Shown piece by piece: positions 1-8,937 of a stretch of DNA of 35,085 nt. How positions within the stretch are numbered: position 1 is the stretch's first letter; each line of letters starts with the position of its first letter. The notes below the pieces were generated by a model. That model was not told the origin of the DNA and did no database searches. It saw only the letters and a program-made list of their open reading frames with translations. Position numbers and translations under genes: made by a program. Where the stretch lies: NCBI GenBank assembly GCA_002699165.1, contig PABO01000012.1, positions 51,692 through 86,776 of the forward strand, read 5' to 3'. This DNA comes from Chloroflexota bacterium. Its GTDB lineage: Bacteria; Chloroflexota; Dehalococcoidia; Lucifugimonadales; Lucifugimonadaceae.

Positions 1-4
1 AGTT

Positions 5-901
5 TTATGTCTTAGTTCTTATTGAAATATATGAACCAGTTACAACTAAAATTGTAGCAAAAATAAGTTCTATTCCAGGAGTTTCATTTAGTATAAACCA
101 AGCTAGCAAAACACCAAAGACAGGCTGTGAAATAGAAATTATAGTTATTTTAGAAGGTAAATATTTTTTTAATAACCATGTTTGTCCAATAAAACCAAAC
201 CCTGCAATAATAACACCTTGATAAAAAAGAGCAGCTAAAAGACTGAAAGAAAATAAATAATTTTCATTTTCAAGAAATGAAGAAAATAAAAAAAAGGAAA
301 CTATACCTAAAATTGCTTGAGATAGTAAAATATTAATTTGAGAAATGCCTTGTGCTATCTGTGAGATATAAATTTGTCTAGCTCCCAAAAGCATTGCTGA
401 CGTTAGCATCATTAGATCTCCCCATAAATAATCAGTTTTTGAGTTTTGCAAAGACTCCCAAAATAAAATAATGATCCCAGAGTATGCAATAGTCATCCCA
501 AATATTTTTAACTTACTTAATTTATCGTTAGGTATAAAAATATGGGAGAAAATTGATGACCAAAGAGGAAAAGTTGTAATCATAATAACTCCGTGTCCTC
601 CAGATGTGAAATTTTGACCAACATTCATAAATCCAAGTTGAATAGAAAATAATAAACCGACTCCAAGGAGGGGTAAAATCTCTTTTTTGCTTATCTCAAA
701 TTTTTCTTTATTATAAATTGCCCATGCAATGGCTACCAAGCCTCCCAATATAAACCTCATCCACCCAAGTCTTAATGGAGGAGCATCATTTAATCCTATT
801 TTTATAGATATAGGATTTCCTGACCAAAGAACAGATAAAAAAAAGGCTAATATAACCCCCTTTTTATCAGGCTTTACTCTTTTCTCTTTATGTGTATTCA
901 C
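5..901 (-). CDS. EamA/DMT-family transporter
   Basis: Integral membrane protein of the drug/metabolite transporter superfamily, probably exporting a small metabolite; the substrate cannot be told from sequence. It is 298 residues long with about ten hydrophobic segments in two EamA repeats, the first beginning near residue 15 and the second near residue 160. The motif LSVLWSGNPISIKIGL in the first helix and the QPVFGVLLAWFILNE stretch near the end are typical of the family. The start is GTG at 901, with no good Shine-Dalgarno before it. It is complete: the stop codon is at 5-7. It is divergent from the KDG kinase gene, with about 95 bases between them. Family assignment is secure. Confidence 0.88.
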   Translation of the reverse strand: MNTHKEKRVKPDKKGVILAFFLSVLWSGNPISIKIGLNDAPPLRLGWMRFILGGLVAIAWAIYNKEKFEISKKEILPLLGVGLLFSIQLGFMNVGQNFTSGGHGVIMITTFPLWSSIFSHIFIPNDKLSKLKIFGMTIAYSGIIILFWESLQNSKTDYLWGDLMMLTSAMLLGARQIYISQIAQGISQINILLSQAILGIVSFFLFSSFLENENYLFSFSLLAALFYQGVIIAGFGFIGQTWLLKKYLPSKITIISISQPVFGVLLAWFILNETPGIELIFATILVVTGSYISIRTKT

Positions 902-996
902 TAACTTTAAAAATTCAAATTATTATCTGTTTTATTTTCCAAATCATAATTGTATATTTGTATAAATATACAAATAAAAGAGGATTTTTTTCTAAA

Positions 997-1998
997 ATGA
1001 ATAAAATAGTAACATTTGGAGAGATTTTATTAAGATTAACTACACTTAATAAAGAGAGATTCACACAATCAAAAAACTTTGAAATCACTTATGCTGGCTC
1101 CGAGTGTAACGTTGCAGTGTCCCTTTCCCATTTTGGAATGGATACATATTATGTATCTTCTGTTCCTGACAATCCAATAGGTCAAAGTTGTATTAATACT
1201 GTGAGACAATTTGGAGTAAACACTGACTACATGGCAAAACATGGAGAAAGGCTTGCTGTTTACTATTTAGAAAACGGAGCCTCTATGAGACCTTCCAATA
1301 TAGTCTATGATAGAACAGGTTCTTCTTTTTCTCTAATAAAACCAGATCATTTTGATTGGGATCTTATTTTTGATAAATGTGATCTCTTTCATTATTCTGG
1401 TATAACTCCATCTTTATCTAAATCAACCAAAGAACTAACCTTCTATGCCTTAAATGAAGCAAAAAAAAGAAATGTAAAAGTTTCATGTGACCTTAACTAT
1501 AGATCTAATTTATGGTCACCAAAAGAAGCCCAAGATACGATGATACCATTGATGGACTATACAGATATTCTTATCGGGGGGAAAAAAGATCCAGAAATAA
1601 TGTTGGGAGAATACGTAGAAACTGAAGAAGATGATTCATATAAAAAATTATTAGTAGATCTTGCTAAAAAGTATAATTTTTCTCAAGTTGGATTATCTAT
1701 GAGAGAAAGTTTTTCTGCTGATCATAACGATTGGGCAGGCTTTTTTTATAATGACGAAAAAGTTTATGCTTCAAAAAAATATGAAATACAAATAGTTGAT
1801 AGAGTTGGAGCGGGAGATGCTTTTACAGCTGGTTTAATTTATGGATTATTCAATCAATTATCAAATCAAGAAATAGTTGAATTTGGAATTGCAGCCTCAG
1901 CACTAGCTCATACTTTCCAAGGAGATTTTAATCTGGCTACAGTTCAAGAGGTTTTAGATGTTGCATCTGGTGATGTTTCTGGAAGAATTAGAAGATAG
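997..1998 (+). CDS. kdgK: 2-keto-3-deoxygluconate kinase (PfkB family)
   Basis: Cytosolic sugar kinase expected to phosphorylate 2-keto-3-deoxygluconate to KDPG, the entry to the lower Entner-Doudoroff route. The 333-residue protein opens with the KdgK-like VTFGEILLRL, has the substrate-side motif YAGSECNVAVSLSHFG near residue 35, the stretch AVYYLENGASMRPSNIVYDR near residue 90, and the PfkB catalytic signature DRVGAGDAFTAG near residue 270, where the Asp of GAGD is the base. I chose the ATG at 997: an AGAGGA lies about 12 bases upstream, and the open frame before it is only a hydrophobic run with no PfkB match. The gene precedes a YtkA-like membrane protein. The PfkB family is certain; KDG is the likely but not proven substrate. 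Confidence 0.86.
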   Translation: MNKIVTFGEILLRLTTLNKERFTQSKNFEITYAGSECNVAVSLSHFGMDTYYVSSVPDNPIGQSCINTVRQFGVNTDYMAKHGERLAVYYLENGASMRPSNIVYDRTGSSFSLIKPDHFDWDLIFDKCDLFHYSGITPSLSKSTKELTFYALNEAKKRNVKVSCDLNYRSNLWSPKEAQDTMIPLMDYTDILIGGKKDPEIMLGEYVETEEDDSYKKLLVDLAKKYNFSQVGLSMRESFSADHNDWAGFFYNDEKVYASKKYEIQIVDRVGAGDAFTAGLIYGLFNQLSNQEIVEFGIAASALAHTFQGDFNLATVQEVLDVASGDVSGRIRR

Positions 1999-2041
1999 TT
2001 TTATTCTTTTTATACCGCCATGCATAATGTATTATTAAATT

Positions 2042-2602
2042 ATGAAAAAAAATTTAAAATATCTATTTTTTCTTCTCTTAATAATTATATTCCACCATCA
2101 GGAATCCTCTTTTATTTATGCTCAGGGAGAAGGTTATTCACAATATAGACTATTTCATGAAGAAAAAGTAGACGACTATTTTGTTTCTATTTCTATATCT
2201 CCTAAAAATCCTGTAGTTGGCCAACAAATATTTTCTATAAACGTTGTTGATAATTTAACGAAAGAACCAATTGAAGAATTAAAAATAGATGTTTTTGCAA
2301 CGCCTTTATTTGATGACAATAAAAAGAAAGCACCTGCCCTTTCATCAGCAGGAATGAAAGGCTATTATCAAGCAATTCTAAGATTAGAAAAACAGGGTAA
2401 CTGGGTTATGGATTTTGAAATAGATAATGGTAGTAGCGTTTTAGTGGTTTCTGAGCAGATAGAAATATTTGAAAGAAATAGAACATTAAATAGTAGTAGT
2501 TTTTCTTATGGTTTTATAGTTATGCAACTCATTTTTGTATTTGGAATACTATTTGTTTTTTTACGAGCAAGAAAAAAAAGAAAAGAAATATCTAATCTAT
2601 AA
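2042..2602 (+). CDS. Secreted/membrane-anchored protein with YtkA/FixH-like domain
   Basis: 186 residues with an N-terminal signal or anchor (hydrophobic residues about 8-20, ending near SFIYAQG), an extracytoplasmic beta-rich domain (about 45-145) and a C-terminal helix (about 155-175) followed by the basic tail RARKKRK. The topology is a small domain held outside the membrane with a cytosolic C-terminus. The middle contains ISISPKNPVVGQQ and LEKQGNWVMDFEI, a pattern seen in YtkA/FixH-like Ig-fold domains, often linked to metal or redox proteins; this match is from memory and moderate. A TATTAT box at 2030-2035 lies six bases before the ATG, so the mRNA may be leaderless. It is convergent with the next gene, two bases apart. 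Function unknown. Confidence 0.72.
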   Translation: MKKNLKYLFFLLLIIIFHHQESSFIYAQGEGYSQYRLFHEEKVDDYFVSISISPKNPVVGQQIFSINVVDNLTKEPIEELKIDVFATPLFDDNKKKAPALSSAGMKGYYQAILRLEKQGNWVMDFEIDNGSSVLVVSEQIEIFERNRTLNSSSFSYGFIVMQLIFVFGILFVFLRARKKRKEISNL

Positions 2603-2604
2603 AT

Positions 2605-3786
2605 TTATTCTTGCCAAACTTTACCTTTTTTATAAATAATTTCAGGATTTAATGTTGCTCCAATCCCATTTCCTTCAGGAATATGAATTTCACCATTTGT
2701 TATTTTTTCAAAGGGCAGCATAACTTCATGCCTCCAGGGAACTTCTTTAACAGCATGTTCTAATGGTAGTTTTGAAGAAATAGAAGATGTTATATGCGCA
2801 GAAGTAAGCAAAGATACTGGCCCAGAAGGACAGTGCATAGAAATTTTTTCTGAAGGTTCATCAACTATTTTTTCTAGATCTAGGATTTCTGTTGCTCCTC
2901 CACAAAACTTTACATCTGGCATAACTATATCAATAACTCTATTTGTCAGTAGATCATTAAATTTTTTAGCACCGTATATCATTTCTGCTCCGGCAGTTAT
3001 AATTTTTGAATAGTTGTTGATTTTTATCATTTCTTTTTGATTTTTTTCAGGATCTACAGGTTCTTCAAACCAATCAATATCTCGATCAAAAAGTTCATCA
3101 TGTAAATAATAACTTGAATCTAGGTCAAATCTTGAATGACAGTCAACGAACAGTTTAGTTTCTTTAGAAATATTGCTTCTAATTTCGGATATTCTCTCTA
3201 ATCCTAGAATTGCTTCTTCGGGGAGTTTGTTTTTTTCTGTAAAAGGGCTTTTGCACTCATCAAAAGGAGCACATTTAATAGTTAAGAATCCTTCCTGTTC
3301 TAATTCTTTAGCTCTACTTGCAAATGACTCAGGGCTTCTATTTACTGGCCCGTCATCATTTGGAAGAAGAGATCTATTGATATTTGCATACAATGGAACT
3401 TTATAATCATCTTTTACTCTTAATCCTGGGTTCATTTCATTTAAGAATTTATATAGACTCAACTCCATTCTCTTAGACATTAAATCTAAAAATGCAGATC
3501 TTATTCCACTGATAGCAGTAGCAAGTGATAAATTTTTAGATGCTAAATTTTCACTATCAATAATATTAATCAGTTCTTTTTCAGAATATATTTTTTCTCC
3601 CCTTAGTCGATTAGAAATCTTAGATATAGTTTTAGAAACAGGGGAATCTAATTGAGTATCTGTTATTTCAGAAATCCCAGATATATTGTCATCAGAAATA
3701 AATTCCATGAATTTCCACTCTGTATTTCCTCTAACATGAATTGAAAAAAAGTTTAGCTGATTAATTCTAATCCAATCATTTTCCAT
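2605..3786 (-). CDS. Enolase-superfamily (mandelate racemase/muconate lactonizing-type) dehydratase
   Basis: 393-residue acid-sugar dehydratase or racemase candidate. The N-terminal capping domain covers about residues 1-125 and the TIM barrel follows. Visible active-site positions: K171 in TIKCAPFD at the end of the second strand, metal ligands D215 (LFVDCHSRFD), E241 (WFEEPVDP) and E268 (TAGAEM), then D291 with K293 (MPDVKFCGG) and H318 (SMHCPSGP), giving the Asp-His pair of the mandelate racemase subgroup. It is the last gene of the minus-strand array, two bases after the D-2-hydroxyacid dehydrogenase. Paralogues of this superfamily are strongly expanded in SAR202 genomes. Sugar acid dehydration is the likely reaction; the substrate is not readable. 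Confidence 0.85.
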   Translation of the reverse strand: MENDWIRINQLNFFSIHVRGNTEWKFMEFISDDNISGISEITDTQLDSPVSKTISKISNRLRGEKIYSEKELINIIDSENLASKNLSLATAISGIRSAFLDLMSKRMELSLYKFLNEMNPGLRVKDDYKVPLYANINRSLLPNDDGPVNRSPESFASRAKELEQEGFLTIKCAPFDECKSPFTEKNKLPEEAILGLERISEIRSNISKETKLFVDCHSRFDLDSSYYLHDELFDRDIDWFEEPVDPEKNQKEMIKINNYSKIITAGAEMIYGAKKFNDLLTNRVIDIVMPDVKFCGGATEILDLEKIVDEPSEKISMHCPSGPVSLLTSAHITSSISSKLPLEHAVKEVPWRHEVMLPFEKITNGEIHIPEGNGIGATLNPEIIYKKGKVWQE

Positions 3787-3787
3787 C

Positions 3788-4756
3788 TCAATAGCCCTTA
3801 CTTAGATCACATTTATGCAATAATTCATTTTTATTTATAAATCTTTTAATATTTTCAGTAAAAATTTTTCTTCTTCCTTCATACATTTCAGGAGATAATG
3901 CTGATGCATGTTGAGAGATAATTAAGTTATCTATATTCCATAAAGGTGAAGATTTTGGAAGAGGTTCTATTTTTGTAGCATCTATTCCTGCGCCAGCTAA
4001 ATGGCCAGAATTTAGAGCTTCATATAAGTCATTTTCATTTATAATTCCCCCTCTTGATATTATGACAACATAACTATTTTTAGGCATTCTTAATAAATTT
4101 TCAATTTTTATAAAGTTTTCAGTTTCTCTAATTAAAGGAGCTGCTATTATTAACCAATTGGAAATTCTTAATATTTCATCTAGTTTATTTGGGTGAGAGA
4201 TACTTTTTTCAAAGCCCATTTTAGTATTATTGACAGGGTCTATTGGAAAAATATTCATTTCAAATGCATTAAGCTTTTTTGCAATAGATTGACCTAATTT
4301 TCCGTAACCGTAAATACATACATTGGATCCTTTTAATTCTACTATTTTTGAGTTCCATTGATCAACATCCCATTTTTTATTGATTTGATCAGCAAATAGT
4401 TTTTTAAAAGAATGCGCTAAGCCCACCATGGTACCAATAACGTGTTCAGCCATTGGTGTTACGTGTGCAAGAGGGGCATTAGTTATAATTGTTTTTGGAT
4501 TTAGTGACTGAGAGTTATTAATGATCTTATCTATACCTGTTCCAGGGCAAGCAATCCACTTGATATTCGATCCTTTTTCGATTATTTCTTTTGAAGGGAA
4601 TCCAAAATAAACATCTGCTTTTTGAATATGATTTAATTGTTCTTTTTCACTAAAAGCTTTAATAAAATTAACTTCCGGAAACAAATCTTGTAATTTTTCT
4701 GGAAAATCTTTTCCTAAGTGATCACTCCCAATTATTATATTCACTTCTTTTCCCAT
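3788..4756 (-). CDS. D-isomer-specific 2-hydroxyacid dehydrogenase
   Basis: 322-residue NAD(P)-dependent dehydrogenase interconverting a 2-hydroxy acid and a 2-keto acid, such as glyoxylate or hydroxypyruvate. The Rossmann dinucleotide motif is IYGYGKLGQSIAKKL (about residue 148). The catalytic triad is visible as Arg in VIISRGGIINENDL (about 235), Glu in DATKIEPLP (about 262) and His in ISQHASALSPEM (about 281). Two starts are possible: the ATG at 4756, which overlaps gcvPB by 16 bases, or the GTG at 4744, whose GTGA overlap with the gcvPB stop is a classic coupling arrangement. It sits between gcvPB and an enolase-family gene, so a role in C2/C3 acid metabolism next to glycine cleavage is plausible. 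Confidence 0.86.
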   Translation of the reverse strand: MGKEVNIIIGSDHLGKDFPEKLQDLFPEVNFIKAFSEKEQLNHIQKADVYFGFPSKEIIEKGSNIKWIACPGTGIDKIINNSQSLNPKTIITNAPLAHVTPMAEHVIGTMVGLAHSFKKLFADQINKKWDVDQWNSKIVELKGSNVCIYGYGKLGQSIAKKLNAFEMNIFPIDPVNNTKMGFEKSISHPNKLDEILRISNWLIIAAPLIRETENFIKIENLLRMPKNSYVVIISRGGIINENDLYEALNSGHLAGAGIDATKIEPLPKSSPLWNIDNLIISQHASALSPEMYEGRRKIFTENIKRFINKNELLHKCDLSKGY

Positions 4757-6186
4757 GCAAGTACAGGATTTCTTGCAGCTTTAGCTTCATCAAGCCTTTC
4801 AACAGGAAGAAAAATAGGGGCATTAATTATTTCCTTGGGATTGCTTTTTGATAATTCGCTAATTTTTATCATTGATTTTATAAATTTATCAATAGTTTCT
4901 TTTGATTCGCTTTCTGTAGGTTCAATCATTAGTGCTTCTTCTACAATTAGAGGAAAATACATAGTTGGAGCGTGAAATCCTTCGTCAAGTAATTTTTTTG
5001 CTATATCAATTGCTTTTACTCCATCTTCTTTTTGCCTTGATGCGGACAAAACTGTTTCATGCATACATCTTCTAGAGGAAGTTAGTTCATAATGATCTTT
5101 GAGTCTTTCTTGAATATAGTTTGCATTTATTATTGCATTTTCAGAAATTTCTTTTAATCCTTCAGCTCCTAGGGATCTTATGTATGCATAAGCCCTAACT
5201 AAGATTCCGAAAGATCCATAGAATCCATTAAGTCTACCTACGGAATATTCAGGTTTGTAATTTCTAAATTTATTTCCATCTTTTTTTATATGAGGATAAG
5301 GTAAATATTTTTCTAGAAATTTTGCAACCATAACAGGTCCTGATCCAGGCCCACCACCACCATGGGGAGTCGAAAATGTTTTGTGTAAGTTTGAATGACA
5401 GATATCAATACCTAATTCTCCAAATTTTGTTATTCCTAGTAATGCATTTAAGTTTGCACCATCAGCATATACTAAGCCTCCGTTATCATGTATGACTTTT
5501 GTTATTTCTAAAATATTTGGTTCGAATAAACCTAAAGTTGAAGGCAGAGTTAACATTAATACAGCTACGTTCTCGTTAACTTTATTTTTTAGGTCTTCTA
5601 GATCTATATCTCCTTCTTTAGTTGTCTTAATTGTTACAGCTTCTAATCCAGCCATAGAAGCCGAAGCTGGATTGGTTCCATGGGCTGAGTCAGGAATGAG
5701 TGCAATATTTTTATGTTCCTGATTATTTTGAGAATGATATTCTCTAGCGATCAAAAGGCCTGCATATTCTCCTTGAGCACCTGCTAAGGGTGCTAATGAA
5801 ACTGCAGGCAAGCCTGTAATTTCTCCAAGTTCATTTTGCAAATCATACATAATTTCAAGATTACCTTGGATATTATCATCTGATTGATTTGGATGGGATG
5901 ATGCAAATCCATCTATTGCAGCAATTTGCTCATTGATCTTTGGATTGTATTTCATAGTACAAGATCCCAATGGATAAAAGTTTGTATCTATAGAAAAATT
6001 CAAGGATGAAAGATTGGTAAAATATCTTATTAGATCTAATTGAGCAACTTCGGGGAGTTGTATCTCTTTTCTAAGAAACTTAGAATCAGGAAGCTTTGAT
6101 TCGGGTACTCCACTTTTTGGTAGATTGATAGCTTTTCTTCCTTTTTTTGATTGATTCATCAAAAGAGGTTGTTCTTTATTAATCAA
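4741..6186 (-). CDS. gcvPB: Glycine dehydrogenase (decarboxylating) subunit 2
   Basis: C-terminal half of the split P-protein of the glycine cleavage system. It binds pyridoxal phosphate and, with GcvPA, decarboxylates glycine and passes the aminomethyl group to the lipoyl arm of GcvH. The 481-residue protein shows the PLP lysine at K269 in HSNLHKTFSTPHGGGGPG, the upstream SAHGTNPASASMAG loop and VYADGANLNALLG. The start is taken as TTG at 6186: an excellent AGGAGG lies five bases upstream, and the first ATG (6159) is far from it. The start overlaps the end of gcvPA by eight bases, so translation is probably coupled. The split P-protein is the Firmicutes/Chloroflexota/archaeal arrangement, unlike the fused enzyme of most Proteobacteria. 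Confidence 0.95.
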   Translation of the reverse strand: MINKEQPLLMNQSKKGRKAINLPKSGVPESKLPDSKFLRKEIQLPEVAQLDLIRYFTNLSSLNFSIDTNFYPLGSCTMKYNPKINEQIAAIDGFASSHPNQSDDNIQGNLEIMYDLQNELGEITGLPAVSLAPLAGAQGEYAGLLIAREYHSQNNQEHKNIALIPDSAHGTNPASASMAGLEAVTIKTTKEGDIDLEDLKNKVNENVAVLMLTLPSTLGLFEPNILEITKVIHDNGGLVYADGANLNALLGITKFGELGIDICHSNLHKTFSTPHGGGGPGSGPVMVAKFLEKYLPYPHIKKDGNKFRNYKPEYSVGRLNGFYGSFGILVRAYAYIRSLGAEGLKEISENAIINANYIQERLKDHYELTSSRRCMHETVLSASRQKEDGVKAIDIAKKLLDEGFHAPTMYFPLIVEEALMIEPTESESKETIDKFIKSMIKISELSKSNPKEIINAPIFLPVERLDEAKAARNPVLAWEKK

Positions 6187-7486
6187 TTTCTCCTCCTAGG
6201 AGCTCAAGGGTTTTATTAATTATTTCTGGTGAATTTAACTCAGTTACTGCAAACATTATTTTATTACTATTTTGATCTGAAACATCTATTCCACCTTCAA
6301 TCTTATTTTTTAATAAGAATTGATTTATTTTATAAATATCAATATTTGATTCAATAACAAACTCATTAAAGAAGTTTTCTGAAATTAATTTGAAGTTATC
6401 CTTTTTGTCTAATTCATTCGCAAAATAATGAGCTCTTTGATAGCATGTATCGGCAACACTCTTTATACCGTTAGGCCCCATGGTTGCTAAATATACAGCT
6501 ACCATTAGTCCTATCAATTGGGTGCTTGTACAAATATTTGAAGTAGCGCTTTCTCTTCTAATATGTTGTTCCCTTGTTTGAAGAGTGAGTGCATATGATG
6601 TTTTATTATTTTTATCGACAGTTTGGCCAATTATTCTTCCAGGAAGTTGCCTGATATAATCTTTTTTACATGTTAGAAGCCCAATAAAGGGCCCACCAAA
6701 GGAAACAGGAACTCCAAGAGGCTGTCCTTCTCCTGTTGCTATATCAACATTTAGCTGTCCTGGAGGCTTTAATAAACCTAATGAAATAGGATATGTATGC
6801 TGAACGATTAAGCCATTTTTTGAATGAATTTCATCTGCAAGTTTTTCTACATCTTCTATTTCACCATATTGATTTGGAGACTGAACTAATAGGCATCCGT
6901 ATTCTGAATCATCATGATTTATTTCATTGTAATTAATTAAATTAATATTTTGCCATTTTGAATAAGACTTAATAACTTCTAGAGACTTTTCTGAAATACT
7001 ATCGTGAATAACGATAGTATTGTTTCTTTTGATTCTACAAGCCATTAGAGCGGCCTCTGCCAATGCTGTTGGCCCGTCATACATTCCGGCATTACATACT
7101 TCCATATCGAAAAGTTGAGCTATCATAGATTGAAATTCAAAACCTACCTGCAATGTCCCTTGAGAAGCTTCTGGTTGATATGGAGTATAAGAAGTAAGAA
7201 ACTCTCCTCTTTGAATCATGGATTTTACCGTGGATGGAATATAGTGATTGTAAGCCCCTCCACCCATATAACTTCCAATAGAGTTTGCAGAAAAATTATT
7301 ATTTGCCATTAATTGAAAAAATTCAACTAACTCTTGTTCTGATAAAGCTTCTTTGAGATTAAGTGCAGGAAAAAGTTTTTTCTCAGGGACATCATTGAGT
7401 AATGCTTTAAAATTATCTGCTCCAATTATTTTGAGCATATCTTGTTTATCTGAATCTGTACTTGGTATATATGGAGAATTTTTCAT
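6179..7486 (-). CDS. gcvPA: Glycine dehydrogenase (decarboxylating) subunit 1
   Basis: N-terminal half of the split P-protein, pairing with GcvPB in a heterotetramer. The 435-residue protein carries the family stretches IGSYMGGGAYNHYIPSTVK (about residue 66), TPYQPEASQGTLQ, YDGPTALAEAALMACR and the C-terminal RREQHI-like block seen here as TREQHIRRESATSNICT. The ATG at 7484-7486 overlaps the gcvH stop in the form TAATG, so the two are translationally coupled. It has the normal length and no broken motifs. Order gcvT-gcvH-gcvPA-gcvPB is the standard one for genomes with a split P-protein. Confidence 0.95.
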   Translation of the reverse strand: MKNSPYIPSTDSDKQDMLKIIGADNFKALLNDVPEKKLFPALNLKEALSEQELVEFFQLMANNNFSANSIGSYMGGGAYNHYIPSTVKSMIQRGEFLTSYTPYQPEASQGTLQVGFEFQSMIAQLFDMEVCNAGMYDGPTALAEAALMACRIKRNNTIVIHDSISEKSLEVIKSYSKWQNINLINYNEINHDDSEYGCLLVQSPNQYGEIEDVEKLADEIHSKNGLIVQHTYPISLGLLKPPGQLNVDIATGEGQPLGVPVSFGGPFIGLLTCKKDYIRQLPGRIIGQTVDKNNKTSYALTLQTREQHIRRESATSNICTSTQLIGLMVAVYLATMGPNGIKSVADTCYQRAHYFANELDKKDNFKLISENFFNEFVIESNIDIYKINQFLLKNKIEGGIDVSDQNSNKIMFAVTELNSPEIINKTLELLGGEID

Positions 7487-7863
7487 TATGTTATTTTTTT
7501 GTATTCCTCAGAATCTAATAATTCTTCTAAATCATTTTTATCATTTATTTCTACTTTTATTATCCAGCCTTTTTCATAACAATCTTCATTAACAAATTCA
7601 GGATTATTCAAAAGGCTCTCATTTATTTCTACAACTTTGCCTGAAATAGGAACAAACAGATCTGAAACAGCTTTGACCGATTCTATTTCTCCAAATTTTT
7701 CAAACTGGCCTAAATCTTTGTTTAAAGAATTAACATCAACATAAACTATATCTCCGAGAGATTCTGCAGCATGTAATGTGATACCTATTGTGGCAAGGTT
7801 TTCATTTATTTCAACCCACTCATGATCTTTTGAATATTTTAGATTTTCAGGAATATCGCTCAT
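7486..7863 (-). CDS. gcvH: Glycine cleavage system H protein
   Basis: Lipoyl carrier of the glycine cleavage system. It shuttles the aminomethyl group between the P and T proteins and the reduced lipoate to the L protein. At 125 residues it has the usual length. The lipoylated lysine is K64 in GEIESVKAVSDLFVP; the start NLKYSKDHEWV and GITLHAAESLGDIVYVD are also diagnostic. It begins directly after the gcvT stop, with no gap. No L protein (lpd) or lipoate attachment gene is in this window. Confidence 0.96.
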   Translation of the reverse strand: MSDIPENLKYSKDHEWVEINENLATIGITLHAAESLGDIVYVDVNSLNKDLGQFEKFGEIESVKAVSDLFVPISGKVVEINESLLNNPEFVNEDCYEKGWIIKVEINDKNDLEELLDSEEYKKIT

Positions 7864-8937
7864 TTATTTTCTTCTCCTATAAAATGGAAGCTTTACAATC
7901 TCAGCTTCAAGAAATTTTTCTCTTACCTTTATTTTAACCGTATTATTGATAATATTGTAATCTTTTTTTATTATTCCAATTGCTATTCCACTTTTAAGTC
8001 TAGGCGAATGAGTGCCAGAAGTAACAAATCCAATAATTTTGTTATTTATATGTATCTCATTACCTTCTCTAGCAATACCACGATCTTTGATTATTAGCCC
8101 GGCAATAGACTCAGTCCCATTTTTTATTTTTTCTCCTGTTATATATTTATGATTTATATAATGTTTACTCTTTGATTCCAGTAATCTGCCCAATCCAATA
8201 TCAATGGGGTTTGAGTTTTTGTTTATTTCGTGCCCGTATAAATGAAGGCCTGCTTCAATTCTTAGTAAATCTCGTGCACCTAATCCACAGGCCTTAATCT
8301 CTTTTTTTAAAAGAATTTCCCAAATCTTTTCTGCATCGTTATTATTAAAAATTATTTCAACCCCATCTTCTCCTGTGTAACCTGTTCGAGCCGCGAAAAC
8401 ATTGTAGTTTTTTAACTTAATTTCTTTATACTTATATCTGCCTAAATTTTCTAATGAATTATTTGAAAGAGAATTAATTTTGTTTATAGCTTCTGGCCCT
8501 TGAATAGCAATCATTCCAGTACTCGATGTTATATTTTCTAAATTTATACCATCATTCATTTTTTTGAACCAGTTCAAATCCTCGTCTGTATTAGAAGCAT
8601 TTATAACCAATAAGTACTTATCTTCAGATTTCTTATAAATTATTAAGTCATCAAGAATTTCTTTTTTTTCATTCATTAGTAATGTATATTTTGCAGCAGA
8701 TTTTTTTATTGCATTAATATCAATAGGTAATATTTTTTCTATATATCTTTTTACATTCTTTCCAGATATTTCTATTCTTCCCATATGAGATACATCAAAC
8801 ATCCCACAAGATTCCCTTACAAAAGAAGATTCCTTTATTATTCCTGCAGGATAATTTATTGGCATTTCCCAACCTGCAAAATCTACTAGCTTTGCACCTA
8901 ATTCTTTATGCTTAGAATTTAATACTGTTTTCTTCAT
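7864..8937 (-). CDS. gcvT: Glycine cleavage system T protein (aminomethyltransferase)
   Basis: Folate-dependent aminomethyltransferase that releases ammonia from the H-protein intermediate and forms 5,10-methylene-tetrahydrofolate. The 357-residue protein has the typical start LVDFAGWEMPINYPAGIIKE, the FDVSHMGRI loop (about 47-55), the conserved acid in ILDDLIIYK (about 94-102), the folate-site block AARTGYTGEDGVEI (about 188) and the C-terminal GTHSPRLKSGIAIG. Its ATG overlaps the stop of the upstream midA gene as ATGA. No glycine riboswitch can be placed, because the gene has no free leader. Normal length; function secure. Confidence 0.95.
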   Translation of the reverse strand: MKKTVLNSKHKELGAKLVDFAGWEMPINYPAGIIKESSFVRESCGMFDVSHMGRIEISGKNVKRYIEKILPIDINAIKKSAAKYTLLMNEKKEILDDLIIYKKSEDKYLLVINASNTDEDLNWFKKMNDGINLENITSSTGMIAIQGPEAINKINSLSNNSLENLGRYKYKEIKLKNYNVFAARTGYTGEDGVEIIFNNNDAEKIWEILLKKEIKACGLGARDLLRIEAGLHLYGHEINKNSNPIDIGLGRLLESKSKHYINHKYITGEKIKNGTESIAGLIIKDRGIAREGNEIHINNKIIGFVTSGTHSPRLKSGIAIGIIKKDYNIINNTVKIKVREKFLEAEIVKLPFYRRRK

